Assembly (NCBI GenBank): GCA_907165275.2
Contig: OU015658.1
Span: forward strand, 818,501 to 882,500
DNA from: Zygaena filipendulae
Taxonomy: Eukaryota > Arthropoda > Insecta > Lepidoptera > Zygaenidae
Length of the DNA: 64,000 bases
Direction: 5' to 3'
Under the pieces are notes generated by a model. The model had not been told where the DNA came from and made no database searches. It saw only the letters and a list, made by a program, of their open reading frames with translations. The translations under genes and the position numbers were made by a program. This document shows, one piece after another, positions 37,901 through 47,925 of the stretch (the stretch's first letter is position 1; each line of letters begins with the position of its first letter).

Positions 37901-40900
37901 AATAGAGATTGTATAAAGACGCGACACTCTCCGCCTCCCACCAATTTCATGCCTCCTCATACCCCTCGAAAATGACCTTGATAATGACCAAGGAATGTTT
38001 GACATGGTTTAGCAGTAACACAATACGTGCACACATGTATACAAGCCAGTCATTTTTACTTGTGGGAAAGTACTTGAATCAAGTTCATTTGTATAGAGTG
38101 TCACCGGGCTGCAGCACTAGCTTCGCCGTTACGTCGTATCGGAGCGTGCAGAAGCACGAAGCCGGCGGGGAGTGGTGTTTCCCTTCTTAACGTAGCTCGA
38201 ATAATAGTAATAATTGCCTGCAGAGTGCCGTGAGACCAAGTTCATGTACCTACCTCACTGGACCAGGTGTCTAGTGAGTGGTGAATAATACTGTCGCGGT
38301 CGAGCTAAATCGATAGCGCGCAATGTATACAAAACGCGCGATACATACAAAACACGCAATGTAAAGCGAACACATTTGAGCAGCAAATTCGATAGAAATT
38401 CTATTCTAGAAACGTTCGGCCGAGTAGCTAGTAAGAGGGAATAACTCAAACATTCTAGAGCCCCGTTCGGTTGGGTACATAAACAGCGCAACCGAACCGG
38501 ACGGGCAGTGATTGCCCACTGCAGGGGGCCCTGCCCCGACGCAGTAACCTCTGCAAGAGAAGGCCTACGTCGGACGGGCAGTTCAGTTTGAGCTTTCGAA
38601 GCGATAACTACGAGTACGAGTGAATCATCAGCGATAGCCGATACCTGCGACCTTGGCGAGATTATTGGACATCGAGTTCAGTCGTTTAGTGATTCAAGTT
38701 GTGATACCTAGATCTAGGTACCCTAGACCTAGTGTTTTTGTAAAGTTAGTGTTAAACTCCGAATAAAGAACCCTAGCACGTAACAATATCTAGTGCAGGG
38801 CAACTCATGGTCGTGGGTCCAAGCAATCCAACTTGCCAACTTTCCCTACCATGTTAATTCAAAACGAAAGCAACGTTTTGTATATTAACGTGATCTGTTT
38901 AGACCAAAGTAGTTAAGTAATTGTCCTATTATTTTACACTAGTTGTGCCCCGCGGATTCACCCGCGTTAATTTCAGAGTTCCCGCGGGAATTCCGGGATA
39001 AAAAGTACCCTATGTGTATGTGTTAATCTGATGTATAAACTATATTATTTGTTATTTGTTGAATACTTTTTGTTATTCATATTGTTATATTGGTCGTAAC
39101 GAATAAACTATATTTCATTTCATTTCATTTCATTTCATTTTATTGTAAAGTTTCATTTAAATCCATTTAGTAGTTTTTGTGTGAAAGGGAAACAAACATC
39201 CATCCATCCATACATTCTTACAAACTTTCAAAAAAAAAAAAAAAAAAATGGTAAAGGAAAAAGTATGTTGCAAATCACATTCTTACCTACTAAATTGCGA
39301 ATGTTGTTTCACACCTATTATTAGCGAATAGGCTTGTCTTAGTTTACCTATAATTAGTTATTGATATAATGCTTTGCCTGTAAGCAGTTGGTGTGCCAAT
39401 AAAATAAATAAATAAATAAATAAACTTTCGCGTTTATAATATTAGTAGGATTGATTCATACTACCATGGTATGTGTGGGAAAATAGACAGGTTGGGTAGC
39501 TAACTGGCAAAAACGGAACCCCTTAAACTTTGTCATGTCTGTCCTCTGTCACTATATTGACAAGGAAAGGTGTATCAATGAACTGCTAATTCCAATAAAA
39601 TGTTAAAGTGAAAAAACCAAAAATAGACTGCAAATATTCAAGCTGGTAGAACTTAAAAAAGGTTCAAAGTTTCTCTTCACAAAAATACAATTTCATAAAA
39701 TACAATTCCTCTTTTTCGCCATAGAGTGTTTGTGATTTTATTTCGGACATGCGCAATATGTGCATGGAATGCTACTGGTCATATAGTAACAGGGCCAGTC
39801 AACATGGAAAATGAAGCAGTAAAAATTACCCATGATGTTATAGCTTCCAATAGATTCAACGGTGGCATTTTGACAACACCATGTATTTCCCGAACATATA
39901 GCTCGGTCACAGCTGTGATGAAGTTGGCGAGGAATTGTGGAGCTGTCTTAGCTAAGGACCGCAGAGCAATCTTGTTTGAGCAGTTGAGATAAAAATGGTC
40001 ACGGATGATATTTTCCACCAGTTGCAAGGATTGTGGGGAAGAGCAGCCCATCTGTTGCAACCACACACCTACTGCAAGCAACGCCTGGAAGAAGGAAAGG
40101 CTTACTTTAGGAAAAATTCGAAATTAGATAAAATTTTCATGTTGGTATTAATATATTACTACTCCTTGCTTTAAATTTTAAAGATCTTGTAAGTGGCCAA
40201 CAAATTATGGCATATTTCTGCCTATATTGTCATCAGGACTAAATAATTTTATATCTTTGATATCTTGTAAATTTAAACTAAACTAATATTATAAAGGGGA
40301 AAGATAATTTTTTTATTTGTGTTTGTTACAATTTAAATCAAAAACTACTGGACCGAGTTCAAAATCCCTTTACCATTAGAATGCTACACTATCCCTGGAA
40401 CACGGGTGAAACGGTGGGGAACAGCTAGTATCTAATGAAGGGTCGGTAGCAAATTATTAATCATTTTAAATTTAAGTAACTATCCAAATGAGGTGGAGTC
40501 TTTGGCTAACCAATGCCACACCATTGATTAACCTGCTTCTTAACTTACACAGGATACATAATCCTTAAAAAGTGAGTTTATTTGTTAAGCTTTCATGCCT
40601 CAACAGATCATCATGAACTTTTGCATACACATTCTCAGGGATACAGAGGATATAGGATACTTTTATTCTGGAATTCCCATGGGAACTGTGAAATTAAAGC
40701 TGAAACTGCATTAAATTTTGCATACTGCATGCTGTCAGGAGCAAAGTAAAGGATCTACAGTACTTTTAGGTTGCCGCGGGAACTCCGAAGAAGACCAGCG
40801 TTGTGGTTTGCGCCACAACAATGCTGAGTGGAGACCTTTTTTGGTATAAATTAATGTATAAAAAAATGTTAAACTAGTACTAAGATTTTTACCAAAATAA

Positions 40901-41535
40901 TAAAAAAAAGTTTACTTTTTATTATTATTATTATTAAATGACTGCGGGTGAAACCGCGGAGTTCAGCTAGTATTAATATAAGTGCCTACATAAAGGTCTG
41001 TAATAACCATACTATTGATGTCAGTTCTTGGAGGTGTAATGAATAAATGAACTACAAGAAACATTATCTTACTGGTGCGCTAGAAGCCGACACAGCGATG
41101 CTGGCCAGTATGCTTAGTATCTTTAATCTTTTCATGCATTCATTGCCTCCGAATAATGAAAGGAAGATAGTGTTTTTTATGGTTTCATTTTTGCACGTTA
41201 ACAGATAGTCGCAGATGATCTGGCTGAGGTGCAGCTCCTGCGTGGCGCTGAGGGTGGAGCCCCGCCGGCCGCTACGGCGGTCGACTTCACAAAACACAAA
41301 TTCCGATATGATATCCATCGCTAGGTCTACATGTTTACTTGACGGCGCTGTCCGGCCTGCTAACAGCTGTTCTACGATCACAGTAAAAAGGTTATTTAAT
41401 GCCAATATGCGAACGTATAAACTGTAATTTTTATAATTATTAATATTCCCATTTACCTATCCTAACGAGAGCTTCTTTCGCACATGCTGGAAATTCAAAT
41501 TTTCTCAAACTATGTTTTAAATCAGACGCCGACAT
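34964..41535 (-). CDS. IntS15: Integrator complex subunit 15 (C7orf26 homologue)
   Basis: Seven exons on the minus strand: 41535-41457, 41371-41073, 40084-39830, 37703-37562, 36426-36263, 35908-35792 and 35125-34964. All join in phase into 405 residues; the human protein is about 450. The N-terminus MSASDLKHSLRKFEF, the EFVF segment, TQELHLSQIICDYLL, QFLANFITAVTELY, PPLNLLEAITSW, TPLAGLVHWC, LYVKLHLGVLHSM and LDRLGQAVQLALSNG each match the order and wording of human INTS15. Integrator cleaves snRNA and nascent promoter-proximal transcripts; INTS15 is a recently recognised subunit of it. The intron 1 acceptor at 41372 was preferred over a nearer AG because the nearer one gives a 34-bp intron and breaks the frame. 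Exons 4-6 are strongly GC-rich, unlike exons 1-3 and 7. Confidence 0.93.
35266..35540 (+). repeat. Dispersed repeats in INTS15 intron 6
   Basis: Starts ACTAGCTTTTCCCCGCGGTT. It contains two TACCCTATGTCCTT-like blocks and AGCCGTGAAAGTGTAACAAA near its end. It looks like a complete copy with an internal duplication. Confidence 0.75.
35629..35815 (-). repeat. Minisatellite carrying repeated 5' splice sites (INTS15 exon 6/intron 6)
   Basis: Six tandem units of 26-28 bp begin at 35651, 35677, 35705, 35733, 35760 and 35788, each reading TTACCWGMAGCC then a GTGGTCCC-like block, with a partial unit before them. On the gene's strand every unit contains a CAG/CTG followed by GTAA. The array lies across the exon 6 donor (35792/35791), and the donor itself is part of the last unit. 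Unit lengths are mostly not multiples of three. Confidence 0.9.
36459..36636. repeat. (GT)n/(GAGT)n microsatellite upstream of INTS15 exon 5
   Basis: About 178 bp of GT, GAGT and TTTG units. On the gene's strand this is a CA/CACT tract that ends about 30 bp before the exon 5 acceptor at 36427. Confidence 0.95.
36650..36925 (+). repeat. tRNA-derived SINE in INTS15 intron 4
   Basis: The segment CCGGGTTCGATTCCCGG at about 36721 is a perfect B box of a tRNA-type RNA polymerase III promoter. Upstream ATTGGCGCAATAGGTCACCA is a degraded A-box region. A relative without a functional B box lies at 62586-62660. The downstream body (GGTGGACTTTGTGTGATGAA onward) is not tRNA-like. I read it as a SINE and not a tRNA gene. 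Confidence 0.75.
36933..37480. repeat. Cluster of dispersed repeats in INTS15 intron 4
   Basis: 36933-37010 is a truncated GCGGTTTCACCCGCG repeat. 37139-37320 reads forward and 37320-37480 reads backward with the same blocks (TTGGTGAAAACCGCATAAAA and its complement), forming an inverted pair around 37320. Confidence 0.7.
38380..38800 (+). mobile_element. Possible solo LTR or promoter-like retroelement remnant
   Basis: Inside INTS15 intron 3. The block has a TATA-like TACATAAA at about 38477, a GC-richer transcribed-looking segment with CAGTTCAGT, and CCGAATAAAGAACCC (AATAAA) at about 38760. This order resembles U3-R-U5 of an LTR. No coding frame, clear terminal repeats or target duplication were found, so the class is uncertain. 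Confidence 0.3.
38938..39455 (+). repeat. Dispersed repeat split by two nested insertions
   Basis: A copy starting ACTAGTTGTGCCCCGCGG is interrupted at about 39043 by a block ending in (ATTTC)n, resumes at GTAAAGTTTCATTTAAATCC (39145), and is interrupted again at about 39230 by a block bounded by a poly(A) run and (AAAT)n. It ends with TTTATAATATTAGTAGGATT. AAACTTTC flanks the second insertion on both sides, consistent with a target-site duplication. Confidence 0.65.
40290..40975 (-). repeat. Dispersed repeats in INTS15 intron 2
   Basis: Two reversed copies: about 40290-40430, ending GGGGAACAGCTAGT, and about 40555-40975, ending GGTGAAACCGCGGAGTTCAG. Both are diverged. The second includes a TTATTATTATTATT run. 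Confidence 0.65.
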
Positions 41536-41821
41536 GACTCCAACCACAGACGAATAAGAGAACATACACCAAAGACTAAAGAGTATAAACATACATACAC
41601 TGTCCAAGTTGTCAAACCTGACAACTGACAAGACAAACAAACAAAGTCGTGTCCTGTTTTTTTTTTTGTTAAATTTACTCCAATGGGGAAGGCAAAGCAA
41701 GCTATGTGGACGTCAGTTTTATTTCTTTGTTTTGCAAGTTAGTTTATCGTGATTAATATTGTGTGAATATGGTGGATTTTGCATAATAGTGATCCATTAG
41801 TGACGAACAGTGTGCGGAAAC

Positions 41822-42404
41822 AATGAAATCCCATCAAAAACAAACTTGTAAAAAAGTCCCAAGTCTCGCAACTCAGTTCTTCTACAGTAAAAAGTTGTGA
41901 GATCAATGTAATACCAAGTCATTTAATTTATTCAGTGCCTACTTAAGGGTCCTTCTGTCTAAAGTTATCACGTTATAAGCTTATCTAATAACATTTTATA
42001 GTGACCATATCAAATTTAAAAATCTTTTATGTTTTAAATAGATTGATTGGCTTGGCGATCACGTGAAAACACAATATATCTCAGATGTAATACATAATTA
42101 TGGTTCTAAACTATCTAATTTAATTATAATATGTATCACTTGTGAGATACATTGTGTTTTCACGTGATCGCCAAGCCAATCAATCTATTTAAAACATAAA
42201 AGATTTTTAAATTTGATATGGTCACTATAAAATGTTATTAGATTAGCTTATAACGTGATAACTTTAGACAGAAGGACCCTTAAGTAGGCACTGAATAAAT
42301 TAAATGACTTGGTATTACATTGATCTCACAACTTTTTACTGTAGAAGAACTGAGTTGCGAGACTTGGGACTTTTTTACAAGTTTGTTTTTGATGGGATCT
42401 CATT
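41822..42404. repeat. Near-perfect inverted repeat, 262-bp arms
   Basis: The left arm 41822-42083 and right arm 42143-42404 are reverse complements with about three mismatches, around a 59-bp loop. No coding frame spans it. Arms of equal length with such high identity point to a young foldback element or a single inverted-duplication event. Confidence 0.95.
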
Positions 42405-42489
42405 TCTTTTTGTAAATGGTCTTCCTCCTAGGTAACTAGCTACACTTATTATTATTATTTATTAATATCTGGGCAACCGAGCTTCGCTC

Positions 42490-43040
42490 GGCTTAAATAG
42501 CTGTTCCCCGCGGTTTAACCCACGTTAATTTCGGAGATCCCGCGGGTATTCTGAGATAAAAGTACTACCCTATGACCTTTCCTGTACCCTTGACAACGTG
42601 TAGTATGCAATAATTAATTCACCCGCGTTGATATTAGAGTTCGCGCGGGAATTCCAGAAATGAATCCTAGTTAGATCGATTTATGGCTCCCGAAATCCCC
42701 TGTATACAAAATTTCATGAAAATCGTTGGAGCATTCAGATTAGGGTAATTCTATCTCGGAATTCCCGAAGGATCTCCGAAATTAACGCTGGTGAAATGTC
42801 ATGAAATTTTGCATGCACGTTGTCAGGGGTAAAGAAAACCTAGGGATATAGGGTACTAACTACTTTGCATCTCTGAATTCCCGCGGGATCTCCGAAATTA
42901 ACGCGGGTAAAACCGCGGGGAACAGCTAGTCTCATATATTTATATGGGATTACAAAGTTATTTGTGCAGTTGGTACATATAACTGCATATATAACTTTGT
43001 AATTCCATACATTTATATGGGATTACAAAGTTATTTATGC
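42490..43040. repeat. Dispersed repeats and a short tandem/inverted block
   Basis: 42490-42930 is a composite of GCGGTTTCACCCGCG-type pieces beginning TAGCTGTTCCCCGCGGTTTA and ending GCGGGGAACAGCTAGT, so the two ends face each other. At 42943-43035 the block TTTATATGGGATTACAAAGT occurs twice directly and once inverted. Confidence 0.65.
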
Positions 43041-43180
43041 AGTTGGTGTATCTAGAAAACTGGACCGAAATTGCAAAATATTTTAATTTTTCCTGGATTT
43101 ATACAATAAACACTAATTGTATTCTAAATTTCAAACTTCTATGTCTGCTAGAAGTGCCTTAGAGTTTTGATGATCGGTCA

Positions 43181-43227
43181 GTGAGTGAGTGAGTGAGTGA
43201 GTGAGTGAGTGAGTGAGTGAGTGAGTG
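43181..43227 (+). repeat. (GTGA)n microsatellite
   Basis: Eleven to twelve uninterrupted GTGA units following GATGATCGGTCA. Confidence 0.98.
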
Positions 43228-43929
43228 ACCTACAAAATTAAGAAACTTTGACTAGTTATAATTCTTAAACTACTGGTTCAAATCGAATGAAATTTCAATT
43301 ATACCGTCTTTATACAATACCTGCTTGTTTACTAAAAATTCAGGCTTCTAGTTCTATCCACAACGAAGTTATAGGGGGTCGAAAATGGCCTGAATTGCTT
43401 CGAGAAAAGGATAGTACGGCCGTGCCGCTTTTGTTGCTCGACTTGGCGGGGGCACTGCCGTGCCCCCAGATAAGATGAAATAGGGCGTTCATCGGAAGGT
43501 TTGCGTTTTACTATACAACTTCCCACAGAGCGTCCTATTAAGGTTCAACTATGAAGATTTGCTGCCAAAAGTTCTGGTAAAGCATCGAAATGCATCTCAC
43601 CAATGCATTTCGATGTAAATAACTTCAGAAGAAAAATACTAATGAATTGGCTATATGGACTAAGTTTCCTTCTGCCTTCCCCGAGAGGGGTAAACTTCAC
43701 CTAAAAAAAAAAAGTGCAATTTGACGTTTCTCACCATAGAGTAACAAACAATGTTTCTCACTTCTGTTCTTAGCAAAAAAAATAATACTCTCGATTCTGT
43801 TCTCTTGCTCTAAATTGAAATTATTAAATTTGTTTTGGTTTTCCTTGTAATCCTTGTTGTTAAATGTTAATTGTAATTGTACCTACCTATTTAATAGTGT
43901 TTTTACCGTCTAACTAGCGTCAATCGGAA

Positions 43930-45893
43930 ATGGAGGTTATTGTTGCTAACGTTGACCACATAAAATTTGATATAGATTTTGCATTGGAAGAGCAATATGG
44001 AGCTTTGCCTTTGCCTTTCCCTGGGATGGACAGTAAGTGTTGGCATGAATGTAGCTAGCTGTATCCGCAGCTTTAACCACGTCGTTTTTGTGTCATTTAT
44101 TTTGTTAGTAATGAAATAACATCACCTTTTTAACATTCAAGAGTCTACGGCCGCAGTATGCGAGTTCTTCACTCAATCCGGTGGCTGCTCCAATGGACCA
44201 CAGTGCCCTTACAGACACATTCGAGGGGATCGCACCGTTGTTTGCAAGCATTGGCTGAGAGGTCTTTGCAAGAAGGGTGACCAATGTGAATTCCTCCATG
44301 AATATGACATGTCCAAAATGCCCGAATGCTACTTCTATGCCAGATTCAATGCATGCCACAATAAGGAATGTCCGTTTCTTCACATAGATCCAGAGAGCAA
44401 GATAAAAGATTGTCCTTGGTAAGTATGTTGTGTAAAAGTAACGTTGAAGACATCAGAGACATTTATTTGTATGGCTGGTGTTTTGTTAAGTTTCTCCATC
44501 ATAACAAAAAAAAAGAGATGTGCCATACTAAGGATTGCAAAAATTATTGCGTTTAAGTATTATCATTTATTTATATATTATTTAAAATATTCATTATATT
44601 CTGCCAATTTCTGTTTCATTTTTTTTTTTTAATACACAGAAAACAATTAGGCCTCTTATCACAATTGTCTAAATATTATGTGTTAAATTTCCATTGCTCA
44701 CAAATCGTAAAGTAATATTACGTATGTAGCCTTTAATAAATAAAAACAGGCAAATTTTATAATATTGTATGTACTACAAATAATTAAATCTAGATTAGTT
44801 TTTTTATACAGCATTTACCTACATATTCTTGGTTTTACGCATGCCCCCTTCAACAAAATCCTGCCTTCACCCTTGTAAATCTCTTTATTAAATTGTCTTT
44901 GTTACATTTAAGACACAAGAAAATAATGTAATTTGTCACTATAATGTAATTTGGTTGTGTCCAGGTATGACCGTGGTTTTTGCCGTCATGGGCCACACTG
45001 TCGGCACCGGCACGTGCGCCGCGTGCTCTGCACCAATTATCTAGCAGGGCTGTGTCCTGACGGGCCGGGATGCAAGTACATGCACCCACGGTTCGAGCTT
45101 CCAGCGCCGACTGAGCAGACCAAGGACCAGAAGCGCCTGCCTGTCTGCCACTACTGCTCTGAAGTGGGCCACAAGGCATCTACTTGTAATAAGATGCCAC
45201 CAGAGGTAACATTTTTATACTTTTACAAACTTAGGTCCAACCTAGCAAAAACTCAGTTCTGTACAATAATATCTGCTTGAGGTACAAACTGACATACATA
45301 CCTACAGACAGAAATAAATCCTAACAATAATAATTGTTATTATTTGTTCAGTCTGTTTTTAATAACTTTTCCATTTAGATAGTTATGACATGAATTAAAT
45401 TGTTTACAACTAGCCGTTCCCTGCTTTTGGAATTCAATAGGTACTCTCTTTTCATCACCCTTGACAATGTATATGCAATTATTTTCATGATGATTTGACA
45501 TTTTGAGTAAGGCCTTCAAGCTCCTTCAAAGTTGATTAGACAAGGCATTAAAAGGTTAACAGACATAGTTATTTTTTATTTAATCATGACTCTCTTGAAT
45601 TTCAGCAAAGGGAAGTGGCACAACGGCAGGATGAAGCGCGCTATCGCGCCCTTGGCTACGTTAAATCAGCTCCAGCAGATAGTGAAGAACCAAGCCAGCC
45701 GAGGACACAGCGTATGGTGCACAAGCCACTAGAAGAGGTCACTTGTTTCAAATGCGGCACCAAGGGGCATTACGCAAACAAGTGTCCCAAAGGCCACCTC
45801 GCCTTCCTTTCGAACCAACAGCACCATCAGAATCACCAGAACCACCCTAATCACCAAAACAATGACAACAATGTGTTCAAAAAACCTAACTAG
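43930..45893 (+). CDS. CPSF4: CPSF30 / CPSF4 (Clipper), polyadenylation factor subunit
   Basis: Four exons, 43930-44032, 44142-44418, 44965-45205 and 45606-45893, join in phase into 302 residues. Five CCCH zinc fingers follow one another: CEFFTQSGGCSNGPQCPYRH, CKHWLRGLCKKGDQCEFLH, CYFYARFNACHNKECPFLH, CPWYDRGFCRHGPHCRHRH and CTNYLAGLCPDGPGCKYMH. The fourth spans the exon 2/3 junction, which supports the splice. Two CCHC zinc knuckles follow (CHYCSEVGHKASTC and CFKCGTKGHYANKC), as in fly Clipper; human CPSF4 has one. The C-terminal tail is Gln/His/Asn-rich. Within CPSF the protein binds the AAUAAA signal through fingers 2 and 3. It is divergent with INTS15 across 2.4 kb of repeats and convergent with ALG1. 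AATAAA lies at 46090-46095. Confidence 0.96.
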
Positions 45894-46414
45894 TATAAAT
45901 ATGTGAAGCCCTCGTAAACTGTGGCTTCAATAGAGACTCACTGGTGAATGTGGTGTAAATATTTGTGCATCTTAAAACTTATTTCTAATGTGGAATGAGT
46001 TATTGAGTATTATGGTATTATTTACGTATCTTAAAAAGAACGCCACACTACAATCTATACTTTGTATGTATACTTACATACATGATACAAATAAAATTAG
46101 TCTATAATGTCATGTCAGCTTTTTACTAATCAGAAAAAATATAATGGTAGGTACTCATAACAAAAACCTAATTCTTAAAATTTTTGTGATCGGTTTGAGC
46201 CTATGTTATAATGGGTGGCACCAGAGGAGTCCCTAGCCCATGTAGCGCCCGTGTGCAAACATGACCCTAGCGGCCCTAAGTAAATATAAGAGCTCCAGAT
46301 GCTATACAAAATGTATGCAAAGTCGAGCTCTTTTTACGTTGATCATAGAAAGTGCCGCGGCCGGCCGACGCGCGCGCCGAGTGTGACTCCGCAGCGAGCG
46401 TCGTACAGGTTTTA

Positions 46415-46822
46415 GGGTGCTTTTCCACCAGAGACGTGCTATGCTACGATGCTATGGATGCGATTGATATCCACCAATCATATTCATTGCTGCACATAAC
46501 TTAGCACTGGTGGAAATGGATTCAACTTAGATATGTTTTTTTATATGGAAGGATGCGTGCTATAGATGCCTGCTATGGGCCATCGCGAGTGGTGTAGGTT
46601 AGTGCAGTTTTTTAGTTCTAGTTTCCCTACTATCGATACATAGCATGGCTCGAGATGCGCATCTTTCTCGCACAGCTACTTTGCGGCGGCGCATCTTCGT
46701 AGCGCATCTTCCTCGCACAACTTCCTAGCGTAGTATTTGGTGGAAACGGACACATTTTCGTAGCGTAGATTTCACATCTTCGCAGCATAGCTGCATAGCA
46801 CATCTCTGGTAGAAAAGCACCC
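46415..46822. mobile_element. MITE with TTA target duplication (PIF/Harbinger-like)
   Basis: The ends are inverted: GGGTGCTTTTCCACCAGAGA at the left and the complement of GGGTGCTTTTCTACCAGAGA at the right. TTA flanks both sides (46412-46414 and 46823-46825). A 3-bp TTA/TWA duplication is the signature of the PIF/Harbinger superfamily. The 408-bp interior has diverged short repeats of TAGCGCATCTTC but no coding frame. It lies in the CPSF30/ALG1 3' spacer. Confidence 0.8.
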
Positions 46823-47317
46823 TTACGATTTTTATCACACACACACGTTTCGATTTATTGATATAAAATTATAAATTAAAATATACTTTCTCAGTGAAAT
46901 TTAAAACTCTGATGTTTTGTGTTAATTAGTCACAATTCACAAATCATAATAAAAGCTATAGATAGAAATGAATTAAACCCAATGATATTGATAACAGAAT
47001 GTAACATCTTTAATTACCATCTTGCATATACAAAAGTCATATAAATAAAATATGTATTTCGCCCCTTTACATACAAAATATATACAATTAATAATACGTC
47101 GGCCGCCCGTGATCGCTATGATCATACATAAATTAAAACCAAAGTTTAACCTTTTACTTTGGTTTTAACAAAGGTAAAACTCCACAAAACCAAGGTAAGG
47201 TTATTTATATTTAAAGTCAATATTAAACTACAGTTAAAACTGACTGTAATCACTGGCAGTTAGTATTTATATTTTACATGTATAGCAAACATTTCATCAA
47301 GGGCTCTTCAAATAAAT

Positions 47318-47850
47318 GTGATATCCTACTTAATATTATAAATGCGAAAGTTTGTAAGTATGTATGTATAGACGGATGGCTGGATGGATGGATGTTTCTC
47401 TTTCATGTAAAAACTACTGAATGGATTTTAATGAAACTTTACAATAATATAGCTTATACATCAGATTAACACATAGGGTACTTTTTATCCCGGAAGTCCC
47501 GCGGGAACTCCGATTTTACCGCGGGTGAAACCGCGGGGCACAGCTAGTTTCCAATAATCTCTCCATTTTGCTATTGCTTATCATCCTCATACCGAGTTGG
47601 ATAAGGTTCAAGTCAGTATGAGCCTTTTGGTGAGATGAGATTTAACAAAATATTTAATACTAGTAGTGCCCCGCGGTATCACCCGCGTAAATTTCAAAGT
47701 TTCGGCGGGAATTCCGGGATAAAAAGTACCCTATGTGTTAATCTGATGTATAAGCTATATTATTGTAAAGTTTCATTTATATCCATTCAGTAGCTTTTGC
47801 GTGAAAGAGTAACAAACATCCATCCATCCATCCATACATTCTTACAAACT
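47318..47850. repeat. Two inverted dispersed repeats after ALG1
   Basis: 47318-47550 is a reversed copy ending GTGAAACCGCGGGGCACAGC TAGT. 47660-47850 is a forward copy starting ACTAGTAGTGCCCCGCGG and ending in CATCCATCCATCCATACATT. The pair faces outward. An AATAAA for ALG1 (minus strand, about 47853-47858) lies just at the edge of the second copy. Confidence 0.8.
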
Positions 47851-47925
47851 TTTTTATTTCTAACTAAACTTTCTGATTTCAAAGTCTAGATTATGTGAAT
47901 CCATTTTCCTCTTTACTAAGCTTTA

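Larger units (their letters stand above)
41657..43713. mobile_element. Foldback MITE, copy B, split by nested insertions
   Basis: Lies between the INTS15 and CPSF30 start codons. The first half, 41657-41829, and second half, about 43469-43713, are continuous in copy A (32998-33355) and copy C. The ends are inverted: a T-run then GTTAAATTTACTCC..GGGGAAGGCA at the left, and TGCCTTCCCC then GGGGTAAACTTCACC and an A-run at the right. The intervening 1.6 kb holds the 582-bp palindrome, a dispersed repeat and a GTGA microsatellite, all younger than the MITE. Confidence 0.75.

Noticed and set aside
41372..41456. INTS15 exon 2 starting at the nearer AG (about 41421)
   Set aside because: It needs a 34-35-bp intron and puts a stop in frame. 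The acceptor at 41372 restores phase and matches the human protein.
43181..43227. GTGA array as a short-repeat regulatory array
   Set aside because: A plain microsatellite, with no spacer structure.
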